NCBI GenBank assembly: GCA_046047755.1
Contig: JBJOHK010000001.1
Location: 1 to 5,569 of the forward strand
DNA from: JALRLA01 sp046047755
Lineage (GTDB): Bacteria; Bacteroidota; Bacteroidia; NS11-12g; UBA955
Length of the DNA: 5,569 bases
Direction: 5' to 3'
The position numbers were made by a program, and so were the translations under genes. The notes under the pieces are model-generated. The model worked only from the letters and a program-made list of their open reading frames with translations. It did no database searches and had not been told where the DNA came from. Below are positions 1-5,569 of this stretch, piece by piece (positions within the stretch are counted from its first letter, which is position 1; each line of letters begins with the position of its first letter).

Positions 1-2
1 TG

Positions 3-1097
3 GTATTCCTGGGAACCGACCGAGGTTTATGGGTGAGCCAAAATGCAGGGGCTACTTGGACCCGATGGAAACAGTTCCCAGCATGCCCTGTGCAAGACCT
101 GAAATACCAAGCCCGTGAAAACGACTTGGTGGTAGGAACCTTCGGCCGTAGCCTATATGTAGTAGATGATCTCAGCGCTCTGCAAGCCTCTGCAGGCAAC
201 CAGGCACAGGTGGGTTCGGTGAATATCTATAATGCTACTGCCGGTTACTTGGTTGACTTCGCTCAACCCTCAGGAGTGCGTTTTGGAGCCGACGGTGAAT
301 TTGCGGGCCAAAATCGCCAGGCTGGCAGTATAATTACCCTCTGGGTGAACGGTGAAAAAGGCAAGAAGATTGAGGCTACCGGGCTCATTTATAACGACCA
401 AGGTCAGCGTGTTCGCCGCCATGAAATGAAGTTTGACTCCAGCGGATTGTACCGCATTCCCTACCGATTGATTCAAGATGGAGTGCGCTTGCCCAGTCAT
501 GGCAACCACAAAGAGGATGAAACCCTGCCTCCCGGTTTGCCCTTAGCCCCTGGCAACTACAAAATGGTCATCAAGGTTGGCAATGATTCGTCCAGCATTG
601 CCTTGAAGGTTTTGCCTAGCCCCCTGACCCATTACGATCCCGCTGCTCGCCAGCGATTGGAGACCAATTACCAGCGTTTTGCCCAAAGTGCTGACCGCGG
701 GTACAAACTCTTTGAAGGACTCAAAGAAGCCGAAAAACTGAGTCAAACTTGGATGAACCAGGCCTATGCTCAAGACTCGGTGCAGGCCCATTTGAAGAAA
801 ACCTACAAACCCATCGCCGACAGCTTGGCCACCCTCAAGGGATTGTTCATGTTGCCTGCCGACTACCGCCCATACGAAGAAGCCACCATTCGCGTGATGG
901 ACCGCTACGAGGCCGCCATTTCATTGGTTAACGGTGACGGTATGGAAAACGCCGAATTTGCTCTGTCCAATTTGGAACGCCACCTAGATTCAGTGGCCAA
1001 ACGAAGCAATGCTTTTTTCGAAGGAGAATGGAAGAAGTGGGTAAATGAGGTTCAGCAACACCAGCCCAAATTGACGCCCGAATTGGGTGACTATTAA
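3..1097 (+). CDS. BNR/Asp-box (VPS10/sortilin-like) beta-propeller protein, C-terminal part, 5' end outside window
   Basis: The reading frame is open from the left edge (first full codon at base 3) to TAA at 1095-1097, giving 364 in-window residues, so this is a 3' fragment. The first 50 residues hold the end of a propeller: LGTDRGLWVSQNAGATW (residues 3-19) is an Asp-box/BNR blade with the S-x-(N/D)-x-G-x-T-W pattern, and ENDLVVGTFGRSLYVVDD (residues 39-56) is the closing strand typical of large bacterial proteins annotated as 'glycosyl hydrolase' or VPS10/sortilin-like. A beta-rich module follows (about residues 85-195) with the pattern PPGLPLAPGNYKMVIKV, usual in this family. The tail (about 205-355) is charged and probably helical, for example ARQRLETNYQRFAQ. 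A GTG at base 33 could be read as a start, but the homologous pattern continues upstream of it, so it is internal. Members of this family are usually around 1000 residues and exported; a signal peptide cannot be checked here. Substrate is unknown, and 'glycosyl hydrolase' is an annotation label rather than a shown activity. The gene converges on the amylase gene and overlaps it at the stops. Confidence 0.82.
   Translation, partial: VFLGTDRGLWVSQNAGATWTRWKQFPACPVQDLKYQARENDLVVGTFGRSLYVVDDLSALQASAGNQAQVGSVNIYNATAGYLVDFAQPSGVRFGADGEFAGQNRQAGSIITLWVNGEKGKKIEATGLIYNDQGQRVRRHEMKFDSSGLYRIPYRLIQDGVRLPSHGNHKEDETLPPGLPLAPGNYKMVIKVGNDSSSIALKVLPSPLTHYDPAARQRLETNYQRFAQSADRGYKLFEGLKEAEKLSQTWMNQAYAQDSVQAHLKKTYKPIADSLATLKGLFMLPADYRPYEEATIRVMDRYEAAISLVNGDGMENAEFALSNLERHLDSVAKRSNAFFEGEWKKWVNEVQQHQPKLTPELGDY
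1094..1097. other. Shared TTAA: overlapping stop codons of convergent genes
   Basis: The + strand gene ends with TAA at 1095-1097 and the minus-strand amylase gene ends with TAA at 1096-1094. The palindrome TTAA serves both, so the genes meet tail to tail with no intergenic space. Any terminator for either must lie inside the other gene. Confidence 0.9.
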
Positions 1098-3514
1098 GGC
1101 TGGGTATAGAAGAATTCAACAGAGCCTGGGTTGACAAGCAGGTTGCAGGTGCCCTGAGTCCATTTTACGGCACCCTGTGACCAAAGCATGCGAATTTGGG
1201 CCGGAACCTCTCCGCTTGGAGCAAAACTCCAAGGCTCCGAACTCTGGTTGAATAGTATCCAAACCACCTGATCAAAGTAGCGACGTTCTACTACCAAGTG
1301 CTGGTCATCTTGGGCTACGATTCGGGTATCACCGTACAACAAAGCCATATGAGATTGGCGCAAATGAGCCACTTTTGACACGCGGTCTTTGTGTTGCTTT
1401 TCGGCCGGGCTTAGGCTTGTTTTTGAACCTTGCACTCCGCTGCTAAAGCGCATCATGCGGCGATTGTCAGGATCGTTGGCGCCGGGCATACCGATTTCGT
1501 CGCCGTAATAAATAACGGGCACACCGGGAATGGCCATCATGAAGGCGGTCAGATTCAGTAATCGCTGGTACCCATGTGGGCCCTGCACCTGTATATCACG
1601 GTCCCAACCCGCTTGCTTGAGGTCTTCCCCGTCAGCCAAGGAACCATCAGCCAGTGAAATGAAACGGGGACGATCTTGGTTTCCAGTGATGTTGCCCATG
1701 CTGTGATGGGAACCGTAGTAGCGCCGGGAATCGTTGGCAACGGCCGCCAGCTGCGTGCATCCGCCGAGAGGAGACTTGAACGTTGATACCGCCGCATCAT
1801 ACAGGTTGAAGTCAAATTGAGCCTGGAACAATCCTGTACCCAAATAAGAGCCAATCAACTCTGGGCTGCCGTAGGTTTCTCCTATCTGGAACAAAGACTT
1901 ATCAGGCAATCGATCGCCCTTGCTGGGGCCAATGACTTGGCTGTTGATTTTATGCGTCAGGGCCCTCCAAAAAGGAGTGGGCACATGCTTGGCCGCATCG
2001 TGTCGCAAACCGTCAAAATCGTATTGGAGCAACCACCACAAAGCGGTATCGCTCATTTGATCGACCACTTGGGGATTGAAGAAATTGAAGCTGGGCATGT
2101 GGTCATCGAACCAGGTGGTCAGTCGATGATCGTCCCAGCGCTCGGTGTTTTTGCTGCCGTCTGGCAAATACAAAGAAGTGAACCAGTTCGGGTGCTCTTT
2201 GTACAAACTATGCTCCACATGAACGTGGTGTCCTACGTAATCCAGAACCACCGTCAAGCCATTGGCATGGGCGACATCCAAAAAGGTGCGAAGTTCTTCA
2301 GGGGTGCACAATCGCGGGTCTGTCTCTTTCAGTGAAACGGGCCAGTAGCCGTGGTAGCCGCTGAATTTTGTATGGGGATTTTTAGGCCATTCACCCCACG
2401 GGGTTTCAGGGTTGCGCACTATGGGCGATATCCAGAGTGTATTGATGCCCAAGCGGTGAAAATACCCCTCCTTGATCTTGGCTGTTAAGCCGGCAATGTC
2501 CCCTCCAAAATAATCGACCTTAGGGTTGACGTCGTCCCGGTTTAAAGGCTTATTGTTGGCCTTGTTTCCATCGACAAATCGATCGATCATAGGGTTGTAC
2601 AGTATCTGGCGACGAGGATCGTGGGTATTGGGGTGATTGGATGCGTTCTCTACGATTTGACCATCCAACAATGGAATCATGACATCGTTCGAAACCGATT
2701 GGCTATCGCAGACCCATACCCGCAAATAACTATGACCCAAGGTTTCTTGCGGTATGGAAATGCTGATTTGATTTTCAAATTGGCCCGTAGACCATTCCAG
2801 TTCTCGGTTATTTAGCAAGGCGACAACCCTTTTTGGGGCCGAACAACCTTGGTAAGCCAAATGAACATCTGCCCCCTTATGCCAAGCAGTGCGCAATTGC
2901 AAATCACTGGCCTCCACCTTGATCACAGAATTGTATCCGCCCATACCATTGGAAAGGGAATCTGAATTCTGCGGATCGCGCATCTCACGGTGGCCATTTA
3001 CCACGTATACATATTGATGAGTACCCGGTGCCAATAAGGCTTCCCCATGCCAGGCCCCTTTCTCATAGCGAAGGGACAGATTATTGGGGTTCCATGCATT
3101 GAAGCTACCCTTTATCTGAACCGACTTGAAACGGTGTTGGTTATCGACAAACAAAAAGGAACGGCTTTCCTTTTCACTGGCGCGAAGAGGAACTGACACG
3201 ATGGCATCTTTCACATACAACTTCAAGCTAGCCAAAGGCAGCGCTGTTTCTTCCTTCCAAATTTGGACACTGTCGCTTTCCCCCTTGCGCTCCAAATGCC
3301 AACCGGCGTCCAGTGACCAAGAATCAATGGCTGAGGTTTCGTAAACAAAATCGCTCAACCAAACCCAAGTTTTACCGGGCTCCAAGGTCACCAAGCTACT
3401 CAATCCAGCTACTGGGATTTCAGATTGGGCGACCGCTCTTTCTTGCTGATTACCGCAAGAAGAGAAACCCAATGAATAAAGAGCTAAGAAGAAGATAGCC
3501 ACGCGTTTTTGCAT
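1094..3514 (-). CDS. GH13 alpha-amylase-family lipoprotein (cyclomaltodextrinase/neopullulanase-like) with CBM48-type domain
   Basis: This 806-residue protein probably cleaves alpha-1,4-glucans or cyclodextrins at the cell envelope. Residues 1-20 form a lipoprotein signal ending in LGFSSC, with Cys20 as the lipid anchor. Residues about 119-200 look like a CBM48/glycogen-binding E-set domain (GSFNAWNP at 136-143, then YVYVVNG and DPQN). A further beta-rich linker region runs to about 295. The GH13 barrel begins near ILYNPMIDRF (304-313). Region I is LDYVGHHVH (424-432). Region II is DGLRHDAAKHV (501-511), with Arg504 and nucleophile Asp506. Region III is LFQIGETYG (541-549), with acid/base Glu546. 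Region IV is ITGNQDRPRF (609-618), with Asp614. VIYYGDEIGMPGANDPDNRRMMRF (split as 667-680 and 681-690) and a C-terminal beta domain follow. All three catalytic carboxylates are present, but the usual Asn of region I is His429 and the usual His of region IV is Gln613. The ATG at 3512-3514 gives an intact signal, lies 16 bases after the EEP gene and has no Shine-Dalgarno, as is common in Bacteroidota. Exact substrate specificity is inferred. Confidence 0.93.
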   Translation of the reverse strand: MQKRVAIFFLALYSLGFSSCGNQQERAVAQSEIPVAGLSSLVTLEPGKTWVWLSDFVYETSAIDSWSLDAGWHLERKGESDSVQIWKEETALPLASLKLYVKDAIVSVPLRASEKESRSFLFVDNQHRFKSVQIKGSFNAWNPNNLSLRYEKGAWHGEALLAPGTHQYVYVVNGHREMRDPQNSDSLSNGMGGYNSVIKVEASDLQLRTAWHKGADVHLAYQGCSAPKRVVALLNNRELEWSTGQFENQISISIPQETLGHSYLRVWVCDSQSVSNDVMIPLLDGQIVENASNHPNTHDPRRQILYNPMIDRFVDGNKANNKPLNRDDVNPKVDYFGGDIAGLTAKIKEGYFHRLGINTLWISPIVRNPETPWGEWPKNPHTKFSGYHGYWPVSLKETDPRLCTPEELRTFLDVAHANGLTVVLDYVGHHVHVEHSLYKEHPNWFTSLYLPDGSKNTERWDDHRLTTWFDDHMPSFNFFNPQVVDQMSDTALWWLLQYDFDGLRHDAAKHVPTPFWRALTHKINSQVIGPSKGDRLPDKSLFQIGETYGSPELIGSYLGTGLFQAQFDFNLYDAAVSTFKSPLGGCTQLAAVANDSRRYYGSHHSMGNITGNQDRPRFISLADGSLADGEDLKQAGWDRDIQVQGPHGYQRLLNLTAFMMAIPGVPVIYYGDEIGMPGANDPDNRRMMRFSSGVQGSKTSLSPAEKQHKDRVSKVAHLRQSHMALLYGDTRIVAQDDQHLVVERRYFDQVVWILFNQSSEPWSFAPSGEVPAQIRMLWSQGAVKWTQGTCNLLVNPGSVEFFYTQP

Positions 3515-3530
3515 GGCGCAAAACTACTGC

Positions 3531-4664
3531 CTAGGGCTGAAGCACCCAAGCCGAAAGCCCGTGAAAGCCCGCGCTCTGTTCAGCCCAAATGGCATACAGT
3601 TGACCCGATTGACCAGCAAACTCTTCCAGTTTAGACCCACTGTAAACCAAGCGACCTTGGGCATCGTAAATGGTCCAAATACAGGGCCCCGTCAATTCTG
3701 AACTCCAATGCGATCCATCAAACCAAAGGCGCAGGCTACGATTGACAGGCTTCACTCCTGCATTCGGCAAATTCCAATAGTAATGGGCATATACGGGGTA
3801 ATGATCGCTGGTATTGCTTCCATATCCCGATATGTACTTGTCGGCATACAATACGGCTGAAGAATCTTTCACCCAAAAAGGCTTTAAGGCGGGTGTAGCC
3901 GCCTGATGATCGATCATGTCAGAATAACTGACCGTAGATTTTTGACCCGAAAGCGACAAGGGATAACTAACGATGGCAAAATTGGTATCAGCCACCCAGG
4001 CAGAAAAGGGCGTCGAATAGTTGCTAAATATACTCTTATCCATATCGTCATTCCAGTCGCCCAAGACCACACCTTTGACGGCTCCTTGTTGCTCAATGTA
4101 AGACTTCATGGCTTCCATGGCTCGCTTTCTGCGGTCCCAAGCCGTAGCCTTAGCCGATGAACTTCCTGTATTAGCTTTCAGGTGAACCACCCAAGCTACC
4201 AAAGTATCGTACTTCCCGTTGAGGGTGCAACCCAACCCTACCTCCAACGGCAAACGACCGCTGGCAAATTCGTAATCATAAACCTGTAGAATGTGTTTGC
4301 TCCACAGAAGCGTGAATTCCGACTTCTTGTATAGCAAAGCCGTCTTTTGCGATTGGCTCCAGGTACCAATGACCGCACCATAATCGGGCAATTGCTTCTG
4401 CAAATCAGCCCAGTAGGCTGCATTTGATATTTCGCACAAGCCCCACAGGTCTAAATCAGCGTTTTTGATCAAAGCAGCGGCATTGTTCAACTGGGTCACC
4501 TCTGAACTTGGGCCATTGCTGGCGTCGCCAAACCACTCAATGTTCCAGGAGGCAATGTCCAAACGATCGCCCGATCCGATTTTGGGTACTTGTGCCCACA
4601 GGCAGGTACAAACCATCAAGCCCGCTGTCAACAGCGATAGGCTCTTTCTCACTATTCTCTTCAT
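3531..4664 (-). CDS. Secreted endonuclease/exonuclease/phosphatase (EEP) family protein with T9SS-like tail
   Basis: This is a metal-dependent phosphoesterase of the DNase I-like EEP fold; the substrate (DNA, RNA, phospholipid or another phosphoester) cannot be told. Numbering from the ATG at 4662-4664 (377 residues), residues 1-24 form a Sec signal (KRIVRK, hydrophobic core, LWA before Gln25). The two Cys at 19 and 21 do not fit a lipobox. Motifs in order: SWNIEWFG with Asn41, LWGLCEI with metal-binding Glu78, VVHLKA with His161, VVLGDWND with Asp203 and Asn205, MIDHQ with Asp252, and TSDHYPV with Asp287 and His288. The active-site set is complete. Residues about 308-377 form an extra beta-rich module: WTIYDAQGRLVYSG then GQLYAIWAE resembles a type IX secretion C-terminal sorting domain, but its end (WVLQP) is atypical. 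A TTG one codon upstream is a possible but less likely start; the ATG overlaps the nadK stop as TGATG. It lies between nadK and the amylase gene, likely in one transcript. Confidence 0.9.
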   Translation of the reverse strand: MKRIVRKSLSLLTAGLMVCTCLWAQVPKIGSGDRLDIASWNIEWFGDASNGPSSEVTQLNNAAALIKNADLDLWGLCEISNAAYWADLQKQLPDYGAVIGTWSQSQKTALLYKKSEFTLLWSKHILQVYDYEFASGRLPLEVGLGCTLNGKYDTLVAWVVHLKANTGSSSAKATAWDRRKRAMEAMKSYIEQQGAVKGVVLGDWNDDMDKSIFSNYSTPFSAWVADTNFAIVSYPLSLSGQKSTVSYSDMIDHQAATPALKPFWVKDSSAVLYADKYISGYGSNTSDHYPVYAHYYWNLPNAGVKPVNRSLRLWFDGSHWSSELTGPCIWTIYDAQGRLVYSGSKLEEFAGQSGQLYAIWAEQSAGFHGLSAWVLQP

Positions 4665-4666
4665 CA
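4662..4666 (-). other. TGATG stop/start overlap between nadK and EEP gene
   Basis: Read on the minus strand, TGA of nadK (4666-4664) and ATG of the EEP gene (4664-4662) share one A. This arrangement is typical of translational re-initiation and supports both the start choice for the EEP gene and one transcript for the two genes. No Shine-Dalgarno precedes it. Confidence 0.7.
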
Positions 4667-5539
4667 ATTTCTGCGGTCAAAACCCCAATTGAGTTTGCTG
4701 CGCAAGGTGTCCAGGAACTGAACGGAACTCAAGCGCATTAGTCGCAAGGGGTGGTCGGCCTTTCGTATGGCCATGTGCACGTCTTCCGTGATGCTCTGGC
4801 TTCGGGCATCCAAAGAGGCCAAATAAGAGGTCGCTCGGCCTTCAATTTCAAAGGAAATAACCGCGTTATCGGGCACCACTACCGGGCGTACATTCAGGTT
4901 GTGCGGAGCTATGGGTGTAATCACAAAACTCTCGCTTTTGGGGAACAGAATCGGCCCTCCGCAACTCAGCGAATAACCGGTTGAGCCCGAAGGGGTTGAT
5001 ACAATCAAGCCGTCGCTCCAATAGCTGTTCAAGAACTCCCCGTTCATGTAGGCGTGCACCACTATCATGCTCGAGGTCTCCTTTTTGTGAATGACAAAAT
5101 CATTCAACGCAAAATTGTAATCGAAAATGAGCGGGTCAGAGGTCAACTGAAGCATGCTGCGCTCTTCGATCACATAGTTTCCTTTGTCAATTTCGCTCAG
5201 CACATCGTCAATGGCATCAGTGGTTGCGCTCGCCAAAAATCCCAATCGGCCTGTATTCAGAGCCAATACGGGTACTCGGCTATCCCGAACCAAATTCAGG
5301 GTATCCAAGATGGTTCCATCGCCCCCTACACATATCAATACATCGACATCGCTGCCGGGCTGCAAATAATCAAAAATGTGCAACTTGAGCTTGGCGTCTA
5401 GATTCATGTGCACAAAATCTTCCAAGGAGGCGCTGCAATAAATGTCATGACCGCGTTCGGCTAGAGCCGTAACCAAGCGAAGAAAACCCTCTTGGTGTCG
5501 GGAATCTCTCACATTGCGGGCATACACAGCAACTTTCAT
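4664..5539 (-). CDS. nadK: NAD kinase (ATP-NAD kinase)
   Basis: NAD kinase phosphorylates NAD at the 2'-hydroxyl of the adenosine ribose to make NADP; it is a cytoplasmic, usually essential enzyme. The 291-residue length is normal for the bacterial family. Visible motifs in order: an N-terminal Rossmann-like strand (MKVAVYARN); ICVGGDGTILD (69-79) with the GGDGT motif and Asp74; ALNTGRLGFLA (93-103); ALNDFVIHKKETSSM (144-158), where Asn146-Asp147 replaces the common Asn-Glu; DGLIVSTPSGSTGYSLSCGG (176-195), the nucleotide-binding loop; and ITPIAPHNLNVRPVVVPD (207-224). The C-terminus ending NWGFDRRN fits Bacteroidota versions as I recall them. The ATG at 5537-5539 gives the expected N-terminus at the first beta strand. 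No Shine-Dalgarno is visible upstream. The stop TGA (4664-4666) shares its last base with the EEP start ATG, suggesting translational coupling. Identification is firm; the polyphosphate or ATP donor preference is not readable. Confidence 0.97.
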   Translation of the reverse strand: MKVAVYARNVRDSRHQEGFLRLVTALAERGHDIYCSASLEDFVHMNLDAKLKLHIFDYLQPGSDVDVLICVGGDGTILDTLNLVRDSRVPVLALNTGRLGFLASATTDAIDDVLSEIDKGNYVIEERSMLQLTSDPLIFDYNFALNDFVIHKKETSSMIVVHAYMNGEFLNSYWSDGLIVSTPSGSTGYSLSCGGPILFPKSESFVITPIAPHNLNVRPVVVPDNAVISFEIEGRATSYLASLDARSQSITEDVHMAIRKADHPLRLMRLSSVQFLDTLRSKLNWGFDRRN

Positions 5540-5569
5540 GGCGTTGGAATCAAATGGCGTGTCTCAAGA

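Noticed and set aside
33..1097. GTG at 33 as a true start of a 354-residue protein
   Set aside because: The frame is open to the window edge and the BNR blade pattern (FLGTDRGLW) lies upstream of the GTG, so the gene starts outside the window.
1817..2335. 172-codon open frame on the + strand inside the amylase gene
   Set aside because: It is antisense to strongly conserved GH13 motifs and its translation shows no recognisable family; it is a shadow of the real gene.
3515..3530. Promoter or terminator between the EEP and amylase genes
   Set aside because: The gap is only 16 bases, with no hairpin and T-run and no promoter-like elements.
4599..4664. Lipoprotein signal on the EEP protein (two Cys at residues 19 and 21)
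   Set aside because: The residues before each Cys (LMV and VCT) do not fit a lipobox, and a good signal peptidase I site (LWA, then Q) follows.
5054..5401. 115-codon open frame on the + strand inside nadK
   Set aside because: It is antisense to the GGDGT and NTGRLGFL motifs of nadK and its translation has no recognisable domain.
5540..5569. End of an upstream gene or a promoter before nadK
   Set aside because: On the minus strand one frame ends in TGA at 5552-5550 after LRHAI, which could be a gene end, but only a few codons are visible. No Bacteroidota -7/-33 promoter pattern is evident in these 30 bases.

Overview
The window looks like Bacteroidota chromosome, with base composition near half G+C by eye (not counted). 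Three features point there. The start sites lack Shine-Dalgarno motifs. The amylase has a lipoprotein signal followed by a SusA/cyclomaltodextrinase-like GH13 domain. The secreted nuclease-fold protein ends in a module resembling a type IX secretion (T9SS) sorting tail. The gene families also fit the phylum. A marine Flavobacteriales or Cytophagales-type organism is a guess only.

Layout: four genes fill almost every base. At the left, on the + strand, is the 3' part (364 residues) of a BNR/Asp-box (VPS10/sortilin-like) beta-propeller protein annotated in genomes as a 'glycosyl hydrolase'; its propeller lies mostly outside the window. Converging on it from the right is a minus-strand set, in transcription order: NAD kinase (nadK, 4664-5539), a secreted endonuclease/exonuclease/phosphatase (EEP) fold protein (3531-4664), and a large GH13 alpha-amylase-family lipoprotein (1094-3514). 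The nadK stop and EEP start share a base (TGATG). Sixteen bases separate the EEP stop from the amylase start. The amylase stop overlaps the stop of the convergent + strand gene in a shared TTAA.

Function: nadK makes NADP in the cytoplasm. The other three products, as far as visible, are exported or envelope proteins for polymer breakdown: alpha-glucan for the amylase, phosphodiester or phosphomonoester substrates for the EEP protein, and an unknown substrate for the BNR protein. Their tight packing suggests co-transcription of nadK, EEP and amylase, but no shared pathway can be read from the sequence.

No gene-free stretch longer than about 30 bases exists. I found no RNA gene, mobile element, CRISPR array or clear promoter or terminator, and no convincing novel system. 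The points most worth a second look are two substitutions in normally conserved GH13 motifs, the gene order around nadK, and the stop/start overlaps.
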